From Chloroflexota bacterium (lineage in GTDB: Bacteria; Chloroflexota; Anaerolineae; Caldilineales; Caldilineaceae): DNA of 23,208 nt. A program made the position numbers and the translations under genes. Positions within the stretch are counted from its first letter, which is position 1; each line of letters begins with the position of its first letter. Positions 1-7,287 of the stretch are shown one piece after another. The stretch covers positions 1 to 23,208 of the forward strand of contig QEUW01000072.1 of the NCBI GenBank assembly GCA_003577005.1, given 5' to 3'. Under the pieces are notes generated by a model. It was not told where the DNA came from, ran no database searches, and was given only the letters and a program-made list of their open reading frames with translations.

Positions 1-393
1 TGGTCGCTGATACCTTTGCCCAACTGGCTACGCTGGCTGGCTGCCTTGGTGGGTATGGGCATGTTACCGGTTGTTTATTGGGTGTTCAGTACCATCGGCG
101 CCAATATCTCTGAGACTTACCTCACCAAAGAAACGCATGCTCTGGTGATGGATGGCCCCTATCGCTGGGTGCGCCACCCGCTTTACGCCGTGGCTACAGT
201 GATCTTTGTGGCGTTGAGCATCGTGGCGGCAAACTGGTTCATGCTAGCAATGGCGGTGGTGCAAACGTTTGTACTGGCGCTGGTGGTGATCCCGCGCGAA
301 GAGGCGCAATTGCGGTTGAAATTTGGCGAGGCGTATCGAGCATATCAGCAGCGCACCGGCCGGCTGGTGCCGCATCTGAGCCTACGCCGCTAA
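1..393 (+). CDS. Isoprenylcysteine carboxylmethyltransferase-family membrane protein (5' end cut by window)
   Basis: The frame is open from the first base, so the gene starts before the window; a TTG at 16 is only the first possible start inside it. About 130 residues remain, with a hydrophobic helix near the visible N-terminus and a long hydrophobic stretch that could form two more helices. The segment GPYRWVRHPLY followed by an E-E...L...FG..Y..Y...T.R..P pattern near the C-terminus is the hallmark of the ICMT/PEMT/NnrU group of membrane methyltransferases, which bind S-adenosylmethionine at this C-terminal part and methylate lipids, prenylated groups or small acceptors. The acceptor cannot be predicted. 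A hairpin lies about 55 bases after the stop. Family assignment is firm; the specific function is not. Confidence 0.8.
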   Translation, partial: WSLIPLPNWLRWLAALVGMGMLPVVYWVFSTIGANISETYLTKETHALVMDGPYRWVRHPLYAVATVIFVALSIVAANWFMLAMAVVQTFVLALVVIPREEAQLRLKFGEAYRAYQQRTGRLVPHLSLRR

Positions 394-783
394 TTTTTGC
401 GGTACGGCATACCTGTACTGACACATGAGATTAGAGCGCTTAATGGGAGGTGCAACGCACTTTTCAAGTGCATCGCACCTGTAGCACCCTATCTAACCTG
501 ATGTGTCAATACACATACCCGCTATAGTTGCACCAAATTTGGAATTCTCGGTTATGCGCCACAGCTTCTCAAAAGTTGCTGTTGGGTTAGGGCTGATAGT
601 CGCCAGGGTGATATACTGTAGAGGCGCTGGTCTTGAAAAACCCAATTTCTTGATTGCAACCTCGGCACAGGTATGTCTGGCCTTGAAACAATTGTTGTTT
701 GAAAAAATTTTTTTGAAAAAACGCCGATCATAGGCCGCACCTGTGTCGAGGATTGCTCAATCCAATAACGAGGAGAAAAGAAG
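394..783. other. 390-base intergenic region upstream of the aconitase gene
   Basis: This gap is clearly more AT-rich than its surroundings. It holds a hairpin at 448-480, a possible extended -10 element (TGATATACT, TATACT at 612-617) with only a weak -35 partner (TTAGGG, 587-592, 19-base spacer), and an A/T-tract at about 701-720 that could be intrinsically bent DNA. The end carries the strong ribosome site of the next gene (GAGGAG at 770-775, 8 bases before ATG 784). Short open frames on both strands here lack family resemblance and a convincing ribosome site. I see no RNA gene. It most likely contains the aconitase promoter, but the exact site is uncertain. Confidence 0.5.
448..480. terminator. 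Hairpin after the methyltransferase-like gene, possible terminator
   Basis: Arms at 448-462 and 466-480 pair at 13 of 15 positions (AGGTGC...GCACTT against AAGTGC...GCACCT, with two mismatches flanking one pair in the middle) around a 3-base loop. No T-run follows, so it is not a classical intrinsic terminator. It could still be a 3' end stabiliser, a factor-dependent terminator or a palindromic protein site. Confidence 0.4.
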
Positions 784-3063
784 ATGGTGACAATCGAGTC
801 CACACCGGAAATGGCCGCACAGGTCTATGCGACGATGGAGCGCAATCTCGCGGTTGTCCGCCGCCGGCTGGGGCGACCGTTGACCCTGGCCGACAAGGTC
901 TTGCTGGGCCATTTAGATGACCCAGAACACCAGGAGATGGAAGCGGGCAAGAGCTATCTCTTTGTCCGCCCCGATCGCGTGGTGCTGCAGGATGTGTTGG
1001 GCCAGACCGGTATGCTCCAGTTTATGCAGACACGGCGCAAGCGCGTCGCCGTGCCCACGACGATCCACTGTGACCATTTGATTCAGGCCAGAGTGGAAGG
1101 CCAGGCAGACTTGCGCGCCTCGCTTGCCGAAAACAGCGAGGTCTATGACTTCCTGCGGTCTGCTGCTGCTCGTTATGGCGCCGGCTTTTGGGAACCGGGC
1201 GCCGGGATCATCCATCAGGTGGTGTTGGAGAACTACGCCTTCCCCGGCGAGTTGATCATCGGCACCGACTCGCATACCCCCAACGCTGGCGGTCTGGGTG
1301 CGTGTGCGGTGGGCGTCGGCGGGGCAGACGCCGTCGAGGTGATGGCCGGGCTGCCCTGGGAGGTGCTCTATCCCCGGCACATTGCCGTCTACCTCACCGG
1401 CAAGCTAAACGGGTGGACCGCACCCAAAGATGTGATCCTCTACGTGGCGGGCCAGTTGACCGTGGCCGGGGGCACCAACGCGATTGTGGAATACATCGGC
1501 CCCGGCGCCCGCACCATCAGCGCCACGGGCAAGGCCACGATCACCAACATGGGCGCCGAACTGGGCGCCACCACCTCCATGTTCCCCTACGACGAACGCA
1601 TGGCCGTCTATCTGCGGGCGACCGGGCGCGGCGATCTGGCGCCCCTGGCCGAACAGTACGCGCATCTGCTGGCGCCGGATGAGGAAGTGGAAGCCCACCC
1701 GGAAAAGTACTATGACCGCGTGGTCGAGCTTGACCTCTCCACGCTGGAGCCGTACATCGTCGGGCCGCACTCGCCGGACCGGGCGCGCCCCATCTCCTGG
1801 CTTGCGGCTGAGGTAGCCAATCCGGCCAATGGCTTCCTCGACGAGATCTCGACTGCCCTGATCGGCAGTTGCACCAACTCCTCTTATGAGGATATGAGCC
1901 GTGCCGCCGATATCGCCCAACAGGCCCAGGCCCATGGCCTCAAAGCCGCCGCGCCCTTTTTGGTCACACCCGGGTCGGAGCAGGTACGCGCCACCATCGA
2001 GCGCGACGGCCAGATGCAGGCGCTCACCGCCATCGATGGGGTTGTGTTGGCCAACGCCTGTGGCCCGTGTATCGGCCAGTGGCAGCGGGCCAGGGATGTC
2101 GCCACCAAGCCCAACACCATCGTGACCTCGTACAACCGCAACTTCCCCATGCGCAACGACGGCCAGCCGACCACGATGAACTTTATCGGCAGCCCGGAAC
2201 TGGTCACCGCGATGGCCCTGGCCGGCCGCCTCTCCTTCAACCCGCTGACCGACACCCTCACCGGCGCCGATGGCCAGCCCTTCCGCTTGGAACCACCCAA
2301 ACCGGCGCCAGAAGTGCCGGCGCAACCCTTCGCCCGCGGTCGCAAGGTCTACGTGGCCCCGCCGGAGGATGGCAGCGACATCGTCCTCAAGGTGGATCCG
2401 CAGAGCGAGCGGCTGCAAGTGATGGAACCGTGGCCGGCCTGGGACGGTCAGGATTTTCTCGATCTGCCTGTGCTGCTCAAGGCCAAGGGCAAGACGACCA
2501 CCGACCACATCTCGCCCGCCGGACCGTGGCTGCGCTACCGGGGCCATCTCGACAAGTTTAGCGACAACACGTTTATGGGTGCAACCAATGCCTATACCGG
2601 CGAGATCGGCAAGGGCAAGAATGTGCTGACCGGAGCAACCGGACAGTCCTTTGCCACCACGGCCCGGCACTACCGCTCGCAGGGGATCAAGTGGGTGGTT
2701 ATCGGGGATCATAACTATGGCGAGGGCAGCAGCCGCGAACACGCCGCCCTCTGTCCGCGCTTGCTGGCCGGCGCGGCGGTCATCGCCCGCAGCTTTGCGC
2801 GCATCCACGAGTCGAACTTGAAGAAGCAGGGCTTGCTGGCCCTTACCTTCCAGGACCCGGCAGACTATGAGCGCATCCGTGAGGATGACCGTATCAGCCT
2901 GGTCGGGCTGGCGGAGATGGCGCCCGGCAAAGCGGTGACTTGCCTCGTCCGCCATGCCGATGGGACGGTCGAGACACTCCAGCTCAACCACTCGTACAGC
3001 GAGTCACAACTGGCGTGGTTCCGCGCCGGCTCGGCGTTGAATCTGGTCTCGTCCATGAGCTGA
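784..3063 (+). CDS. acn: Aconitate hydratase, mitochondrial (ACO2) type
   Basis: The 759-residue product would interconvert citrate and isocitrate through cis-aconitate in the TCA cycle, in the cytoplasm. Length and sequence match the mitochondrial-type aconitases rather than the approximately 900-residue AcnA or AcnB types; the segment TTIHCDHLIQA near residue 95 is typical. The three [4Fe-4S] cysteines are visible: C363 in GSCTNSS, and C426 and C429 in ANACGPCIG, with the family spacing. The swivel domain carries GDHNYGEGSSRE (641-652), including the catalytic serine region and substrate-binding arginine. The start is supported by GAGGAG 8 bases upstream. The gene stands alone; no other TCA gene adjoins it. 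A 2-methylisocitrate or homoaconitate role is less likely given the close ACO2-type motifs. Confidence 0.96.
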   Translation: MVTIESTPEMAAQVYATMERNLAVVRRRLGRPLTLADKVLLGHLDDPEHQEMEAGKSYLFVRPDRVVLQDVLGQTGMLQFMQTRRKRVAVPTTIHCDHLIQARVEGQADLRASLAENSEVYDFLRSAAARYGAGFWEPGAGIIHQVVLENYAFPGELIIGTDSHTPNAGGLGACAVGVGGADAVEVMAGLPWEVLYPRHIAVYLTGKLNGWTAPKDVILYVAGQLTVAGGTNAIVEYIGPGARTISATGKATITNMGAELGATTSMFPYDERMAVYLRATGRGDLAPLAEQYAHLLAPDEEVEAHPEKYYDRVVELDLSTLEPYIVGPHSPDRARPISWLAAEVANPANGFLDEISTALIGSCTNSSYEDMSRAADIAQQAQAHGLKAAAPFLVTPGSEQVRATIERDGQMQALTAIDGVVLANACGPCIGQWQRARDVATKPNTIVTSYNRNFPMRNDGQPTTMNFIGSPELVTAMALAGRLSFNPLTDTLTGADGQPFRLEPPKPAPEVPAQPFARGRKVYVAPPEDGSDIVLKVDPQSERLQVMEPWPAWDGQDFLDLPVLLKAKGKTTTDHISPAGPWLRYRGHLDKFSDNTFMGATNAYTGEIGKGKNVLTGATGQSFATTARHYRSQGIKWVVIGDHNYGEGSSREHAALCPRLLAGAAVIARSFARIHESNLKKQGLLALTFQDPADYERIREDDRISLVGLAEMAPGKAVTCLVRHADGTVETLQLNHSYSESQLAWFRAGSALNLVSSMS

Positions 3064-3080
3064 TACCAAGTCTTGCTGCT

Positions 3081-3127
3081 CGCTGTGGGGATTTTCCGGG
3101 ACAGATCGCCCGGTAATCCCCACAGCG
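3081..3127. terminator. Long hairpin between convergent genes, probable terminator
   Basis: Outer arms of 13 perfect pairs (3081-3093 with 3115-3127, starting CGCTGTGG and ending CCACAGCG) enclose inner arms CCGGG/CCCGG (3096-3100 with 3109-3113) around an 8-base loop. It sits 18 bases after the aconitase stop and about 100 bases beyond the end of the convergent minus-strand gene. No T-run follows on either strand, so termination efficiency is uncertain, but size and position fit a transcript end structure. Confidence 0.6.
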
Positions 3128-3224
3128 CCGACAGTGTCCTGTGTCAGACCGCATAGGGGATTGAAATAGCGGCATAGACAGTCTTTACATTATACGCCCT
3201 GCCAACGCACCAGGCTGCCAGGGG

Positions 3225-4439
3225 TCAATCTCCGGCGTGGACCAGCGCGGCGTCTTCCAGAGCGTGAAAGTGCTGGTAGACCATGCGCCCTACTTGTAAG
3301 GCGATGGGCGCCAGCGAAAGAACGTAGAACAGATACGCGGCCCCGTGCAGGTTGCTGCGCAGCGGCACAACGAAGATGCTTGCCCAGACCAGCGCACTGC
3401 CCACGTTGACGGCAAAGAGGCTGAACCAGTTGCCACCCAGGCCAGCCTTGCTCTTGTGAAGCAAATAACGCTCGACCAGGAAAGGGATTAGGACATAGCC
3501 AAATTGCAACACCCAGCCGTAGATCAACGCCTGTGGCGCCGTCGCCTCAATGTCGCCACCCACAAAGCCAGGGACATTCAAAAGGATGAATGGCGCAGTG
3601 AAGACAGGCAACAGGATCCACACATAAGCAGTCACCAGATGCCAGGCGCCCGCGGTGCGCAACTGCCCGGCGCGCGCCAGCCCGCGCACCAATAGCCCCA
3701 ACAGCCAGACGGTAGCCACAATGTGGAGCACCAATCCGGGGACGGTGACCCAGAGCGCGCCACCGAGCCACGGGCCGATGACCAGGCCGAGCGCGCCCAA
3801 TGTCATGCTCCAGAAGATGGTGTTGATCGTGCGCGCCGAGGCTAACGACTGGCCGCTCAGCAGCGGGATGATGTCGATGATCAGCCCGGCAAAGACCAAC
3901 GAGAGAAAGCCCCAGTTGTTGGCGTGGATGTGAACCTCCAACGGCACTTGAATGCGCAGCGGGCCGCTCCAGCCCAGCCACAGCCCCGTGCCTACAATGA
4001 TACCGAGCAAGAGGTAGAGCAGGCCAGTCACATAGAATTTGACACTCTGGCCCAGCGGCTGTGCCTCTCCACTGCGCATCCCCCACAGCTGCCCGGCGAG
4101 CAGCGCGGCGGCGATGAAGATCAATGTCCCACCGGTGAAGATCAGAATTGGGTTCATGCTGGGAATGCCGCCCAGCAGCACGATCAACCCTACATTGAGG
4201 GAAAGCCAGATATCCCAGCGCATGGCAGGGCGGGGTAATTTGCGCCGGGCCGCCACCAGCGCCGGTAACGCGCCAAAGATCACCTGGGTCACCATGCCCA
4301 GCGTGATAAAGTGGACACGCAACCAGCGTACCCCGTTGAACCAGGGCAACAGCTCGAAGCTGATCAGCGAAGCATCGAGCGCCGCCAGCACCGCCACGAA
4401 CAGATAAAGCAACATCATCAGAAAATAGGGGATCAGCAT
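3225..4439 (-). CDS. Multi-pass membrane protein A, heme-copper-oxidase-like (paralogue of the protein at 4873-6111)
   Basis: The 404-residue protein is almost entirely hydrophobic, with about 11-12 predicted helices. It shares a full-length pattern with the protein encoded at 4873-6111: WLR-x-H (H43) in helix 2, H-x-HAN..GF (H170, H172) in the middle, a single H267 in a following helix, LIYGW-x-LQ near 305-312 and WFSL near 338. Histidines fixed in helices this way are typical of heme or copper ligands in the heme-copper oxidase/NorB/NnrS-like world. However, the classical His-His pair and the late heme-ligand helix of catalytic oxidases are not evident, so I do not call an oxidase. It is the last gene of the operon, 73 bases after the cupin gene, with GGGAGG 8 bases before the ATG. 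A role in NO/O2 handling or heme/copper biology is an inference. Confidence 0.75.
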   Translation of the reverse strand: MLIPYFLMMLLYLFVAVLAALDASLISFELLPWFNGVRWLRVHFITLGMVTQVIFGALPALVAARRKLPRPAMRWDIWLSLNVGLIVLLGGIPSMNPILIFTGGTLIFIAAALLAGQLWGMRSGEAQPLGQSVKFYVTGLLYLLLGIIVGTGLWLGWSGPLRIQVPLEVHIHANNWGFLSLVFAGLIIDIIPLLSGQSLASARTINTIFWSMTLGALGLVIGPWLGGALWVTVPGLVLHIVATVWLLGLLVRGLARAGQLRTAGAWHLVTAYVWILLPVFTAPFILLNVPGFVGGDIEATAPQALIYGWVLQFGYVLIPFLVERYLLHKSKAGLGGNWFSLFAVNVGSALVWASIFVVPLRSNLHGAAYLFYVLSLAPIALQVGRMVYQHFHALEDAALVHAGD

Positions 4440-4512
4440 CAGATTGTCCTCCCGGTTTTATTCCACATTGTCAATTGTTGCGTTCAAGCCGTGTCGCTGA
4501 AGCCAGGCGCCG

Positions 4513-4839
4513 TCAGGCGGGCTTGGCGGCGAGGAAGATCACACGCGTCTCTGCCTGCATGCCGCGGCGGGCGCCGGCGGGTGTGATCACCGTGGCGCCC
4601 GGTGTGATCGGAAAGTGTTCATCATCGACCGTCATCGTGCCGATCCCGACTAAAAAATGGTATATGGCCAGTGATTCGGGGTGAACAGGAATCTGTTGCC
4701 CGGGTTCGAGGCCGCTCAAAATCACTTTGAAGTTGGCCTCATCCACCAGAAACTGCGGTTGCGGCCCCTGCTCGCCAAAAATCGTTTTTTCCTTGACGTC
4801 AGCGTAAAAGGCCACTTGTTTGCTTGTGCTTTGCGTCAT
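4513..4839 (-). CDS. Small single-domain cupin protein
   Basis: The 108-residue protein has the cupin beta-barrel pattern: FKVILSGLEPGQQIPVHPES (residues 37-56), then IYHFLVGIGTMTVDDE and a second motif ITPGATVITPAGARRGM (78-94). The metal-ligand set is incomplete. Motif 1 has H53 and E55 instead of HxH, and in motif 2 the usual histidine is replaced (R91/R92 region), so it may bind metal weakly, bind a small molecule, or be structural. I chose the ATG at 4839 over one at 4857 because AAAGGA (4849-4854) lies 9 bases before it, while the upstream ATG has no ribosome site. It lies 33 bases after gene B and 73 bases before gene A in the same operon, so its job is probably tied to those membrane proteins. 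Confidence 0.85.
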   Translation of the reverse strand: MTQSTSKQVAFYADVKEKTIFGEQGPQPQFLVDEANFKVILSGLEPGQQIPVHPESLAIYHFLVGIGTMTVDDEHFPITPGATVITPAGARRGMQAETRVIFLAAKPA

Positions 4840-4848
4840 TTTGATTTG

Positions 4849-4854
4849 TCCTTT
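4849..4854 (-). promoter_or_regulatory. Ribosome binding site that decides the cupin start
   Basis: AAAGGA read on the minus strand lies 9 bases before the ATG at 4839. A second in-frame ATG at 4857 directly abuts the upstream edge of this site and has no ribosome site of its own, so translation most likely starts at 4839. Confidence 0.6.
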
Positions 4855-4872
4855 CATCTACACTCGTATGAC

Positions 4873-6111
4873 TCAAACAGTCGTTCTTTCCGCAATTCTC
4901 CCAGCCAGTTCCGCCACCTTTGGTACCTGGAGCAGTGCGCGCACCAGCATCCGCAGATAAGGCAGCATCGCTACAATGACAAATAGATAAGCAATGCCCA
5001 CTACCGGCCCAGCCAGCGACCAAGGCAGCAACAGGCTGGAGAGCCAGATTACGGCGACCGCAGCGTTGAGCACGACCAGGCTAAACCAACTGCCTTCGCT
5101 ACGCCGGATGACCCGCTCCGGGCGTTCGGACGGCAGCCGCGTGATCATCAACGGCAACAAGGCGAGTGCCAGTTGCAGAATCCAGCCGTATATCAGCCCT
5201 TGTGTAATACCGAACTCCAGACGCGCCAGTGGTACGCGCTCTGGTCCCAGGGTCACATAGAAAACGGTGGCAACGGCCGGCGCGGCGATCCAGATGTAGC
5301 TGAGGAACACATGCGCGCCGTTGACAATGCGCACGGATGTGAGCTGATGGGTGGTGATAAAGAAGTTGGCCAGCATCAGCCCTGTGCCGGCGACATAGAC
5401 CACGAGGCTGGCGCCGGTGATGGCCAGGCTGCCCACGTAGGGACCCAGCCACAGCCCAACCCCGCCGATCACCATCAGCCACAACGTTGGCGCAACCCAG
5501 GTCGGGCGGGCCAGGTTGCGCCCAAAAAGCGGTGGCAAGCGATCCAGTATCACCCCTGCCACCACAATGCCGGTGAAGCCAAAGATATTGGCGTGTACAT
5601 GCGCTTCCTTGACGCCCACATAGTTTACCGGCGCCCACCAGTTCATGAGCATGGTGAGGGCCATGAGAACGCCCAGCAACAGAAAGAGGGGAGCCGCCAG
5701 GTAGAAACCCGCGACGACCGCTCGCGGCCGGGGTGCGCGGCGCCACATCTGCCCGAGCAGGCCGGTTTCAACCAACACCGCCAGCAGCAGAAGAGTCGCA
5801 CCGCTGTAAATCTGCCAGACTACACCGAGCACCTGGCCCACTGCCAACAGCATCAGACCCACGTTGAACAGGCCAAAAATGGTCCACAGGGCAGTGGGCT
5901 GTGGCCGTTTGAGGTTCAGACGCGTAGCCAGCAGACTGGGCAGCGTTCCCAACACGGCCTGCGCCAGGACGCCGATGGTCAACAGGTGCAGACGCAGCCA
6001 GTAGAGATTGGTCAGTCCGGGCGCGAGGCCAAACTGCAGTAATATGTGATCGAGCAGGCTGAGCACAGCCAGCAGGAGATAGAATGCTGCCATCCAATAG
6101 AAAACGGTCAT
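4873..6111 (-). CDS. Multi-pass membrane protein B, heme-copper-oxidase-like (paralogue of the protein at 3225-4439)
   Basis: The 412-residue protein has about 12 predicted helices. Its histidines match those of membrane protein A: H42 in WLR-L-H, H171 and H173 in AHVHANIFGF, and H267 in GAHVFLSYIW; LIYGWILQ and WFSL also recur. Conservation of these positions between otherwise diverged paralogues points to ligands for heme or metal. The start is well supported by GGAGG six bases upstream, and the ATG overlaps the stop of the PRC-barrel gene by 4 bases (6108-6111), implying translational coupling. Products of this type are sometimes labelled cbb3-type oxidase subunit I-like, but no subunit II, III or cytochrome c partner lies here. 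Function in the cytoplasmic membrane is unknown; gas (NO or O2) chemistry or heme handling are the best guesses. Confidence 0.75.
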   Translation of the reverse strand: MTVFYWMAAFYLLLAVLSLLDHILLQFGLAPGLTNLYWLRLHLLTIGVLAQAVLGTLPSLLATRLNLKRPQPTALWTIFGLFNVGLMLLAVGQVLGVVWQIYSGATLLLLAVLVETGLLGQMWRRAPRPRAVVAGFYLAAPLFLLLGVLMALTMLMNWWAPVNYVGVKEAHVHANIFGFTGIVVAGVILDRLPPLFGRNLARPTWVAPTLWLMVIGGVGLWLGPYVGSLAITGASLVVYVAGTGLMLANFFITTHQLTSVRIVNGAHVFLSYIWIAAPAVATVFYVTLGPERVPLARLEFGITQGLIYGWILQLALALLPLMITRLPSERPERVIRRSEGSWFSLVVLNAAVAVIWLSSLLLPWSLAGPVVGIAYLFVIVAMLPYLRMLVRALLQVPKVAELAGRIAERTTV

Positions 6112-6491
6112 GGGTTGCCTCCAACCTGTTCAGACAATGCATCAGAGCCGCGCCACACGGGCAAACTTTCCACCAGTGGATGATAGATGCGCAGCAAGAC
6201 CTCCCCATCACCCACCGCCGCGACCAGGTCGACGGGCGCCAGGCGGTACTCGGTTGTCTGTGTCAGGCGACCGAGCACCAAGTGGGTGACTTTGCCGTTC
6301 CGGCTATCGAGCACGACTGCCGCAACGTGACCTGCTGTATGCCCTTCGCTGGTCAGCACAGTCATGCCCCGACGTACTTCGGCCCGATGGCTCTCGCCGG
6401 AGCTAGTATCTGAATCAACCATTTTGTCCGTAGCTAGTGATCCGCTTTCCATCATCGTCACAGGCTGCTCATTGGTTTGTGAGCTAGACAT
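6108..6491 (-). CDS. PRC-barrel domain protein
   Basis: The 127-residue protein begins with a polar, probably disordered stretch of about 40 residues rich in Ser, Glu and Asp. A PRC-barrel fold follows from about 41 to 102 (GMTVLTSEGHTAGHVAAVVLD, then KVTHLVLGR and YRLAPVDLV), the usual beta-strand rhythm of this family. PRC-barrel proteins serve as small adaptor or binding modules, seen in photosynthetic reaction-centre subunit H, RimM and many stress proteins. It overlaps the next gene (membrane protein B) by 4 bases, so the two are probably made together, and the barrel may bind the cytoplasmic face of that protein. The ribosome site is moderate (AGGCGG). Domain assignment is good; partner assignment is inferred. 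Confidence 0.8.
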   Translation of the reverse strand: MSSSQTNEQPVTMMESGSLATDKMVDSDTSSGESHRAEVRRGMTVLTSEGHTAGHVAAVVLDSRNGKVTHLVLGRLTQTTEYRLAPVDLVAAVGDGEVLLRIYHPLVESLPVWRGSDALSEQVGGNP

Positions 6492-6520
6492 GGTCGTCCG
6501 CCTTCTGCAACCTTCTTCGC

Positions 6521-6760
6521 CTATTCATTACGCTTGGGCTGCTGCTCTTTGGTTGCAACCGCCTTACGCAAAATCTCTAAGAAATCGTCCAGTGGCACGC
6601 GGTGTATGCGGGCGGCCCATTCAACGGTCAGTGCTTTCGTCAGCAACTTGCGCAGCGAATAACGTCCAACACGCTTTACCCCAAAGAGCTCCATTACATC
6701 GGCAATCTCGCCGTATTCTTCCAGCAGATCCGAAACATAGGTATCTTTTGTAATTTCCAC
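6521..6760 (-). CDS. DUF1858 / ScdA-N-like small helical protein
   Basis: The 79-residue protein starts EITKDTYVSDLLEEY (residues 2-16), continues IADVMELFGVKRVGRYSLRK, and ends with a basic tail. This matches the DUF1858/DUF542-type domain, a small helical module often found with hemerythrin-like iron or nitric-oxide-response proteins and in the N-terminus of ScdA/RIC. The cysteine-bearing motif seen in some members is absent; the protein has no cysteine. It uses a GTG start with a very strong AGGAGGAG ribosome site, part of which overlaps the TAG stop of the preceding gene, so it is translated in tight succession with the four-helix membrane protein. The link to NO or iron stress comes from family context only. 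Confidence 0.8.
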   Translation of the reverse strand: MEITKDTYVSDLLEEYGEIADVMELFGVKRVGRYSLRKLLTKALTVEWAARIHRVPLDDFLEILRKAVATKEQQPKRNE

Positions 6761-6772
6761 GAGGTTCTCCTC

Positions 6773-7189
6773 CTATACTGTTACTTGATATTGCGTGTTG
6801 GCTAACTTTCTATAGGCCACCACGAAAATGACGAGCCAGGTAATTGTGCGCAAACCCATCGCGGCCACGGTGCGCATTTCGTAGCTGCCACCGGTCCAGA
6901 TTTGTACGCCAAAGGCAACAAAAATGATGAGGGTGGCGGCTGCAATGGCAAAAGAGAGCCACATTGCCCAGCGCTGCCAGAACCAAAGCCCAACGCCGGC
7001 AACGACATAGGCGAACCCGGCCAGAAAATTAAACCAAAGCACAAAGGGTACATAGTTGCCGGCAAGGCGCTGAACCTCGGTGTCAAAGAGGGTGCGTCCA
7101 CCGGAGATGATGGTGAGCAACCCAAAGAGGATGGCAACGATAGCCAGCGCGCTCATCCAGCGCGAACGCTTCGATTCAGGTGATGTCAT
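6773..7189 (-). CDS. Four-helix membrane protein of unknown function
   Basis: The 138-residue protein has four clear hydrophobic helices at about 11-31, 47-70, 74-95 and 107-127, with short basic or polar ends. Helix 2 and the following loop are rich in Trp and Phe (FVLWFNF, LWFWQRWAMW). No histidine or cysteine is present, so it is unlikely to bind heme itself. AGGAG lies 5-9 bases before the ATG at 7189. It is the first gene of the minus-strand operon, directly downstream of the regulator gene and the palindrome at 7220-7250. I do not recognise a named family; it may be a small membrane partner of the two large membrane proteins. Confidence 0.75.
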   Translation of the reverse strand: MTSPESKRSRWMSALAIVAILFGLLTIISGGRTLFDTEVQRLAGNYVPFVLWFNFLAGFAYVVAGVGLWFWQRWAMWLSFAIAAATLIIFVAFGVQIWTGGSYEMRTVAAMGLRTITWLVIFVVAYRKLANTQYQVTV

Positions 7190-7219
7190 TTTTTGCTCCT
7201 TGCATCAGTGGAAAATCGG

Positions 7220-7250
7220 GCAGACACTATGGTTAGACCATAGCATCTGC
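7220..7250. promoter_or_regulatory. Palindromic operator candidate before the membrane operon
   Basis: A 14-base arm (7220-7233) and its partner (7237-7250) match at 12 of 14 positions around a 3-base centre; the inner seven pairs, CTATGGT/ACCATAG, are perfect. It lies between the regulator stop and the start of the first operon gene, 31 bases upstream of that ATG. Position and symmetry fit a dimeric regulator site. It could also form an attenuator or terminator stem for the regulator transcript, but no T-run follows. Confidence 0.5.
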
Positions 7251-7287
7251 GCAGCGGGAAGTCTTCGACTTTTGTCGGCTTTGGGGT

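Noticed and set aside
503..733. Small plus-strand open frame (76 codons, GTG start) before the aconitase gene
   Set aside because: No ribosome site, no family pattern, AT-rich promoter-like DNA; an antisense frame at 552-803 overlaps it equally well.
1405..2991. Long minus-strand open frame (528 codons) opposite the aconitase gene
   Set aside because: It lies wholly antisense to a well-supported enzyme gene, has no family resemblance, and reflects the high GC content.
4460..4487. Possible internal minus-strand promoter (TTGAAC, 16 bases, TGGAAT) before membrane protein A
   Set aside because: The implied transcription start would fall on the ribosome site, leaving almost no leader, so it is unlikely to be used.
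3225..6111. Calling the two membrane proteins NnrS or true cytochrome oxidase subunits
   Set aside because: The histidine motifs do not match NnrS landmarks, and the full heme-copper oxidase ligand set and partner subunits are missing.
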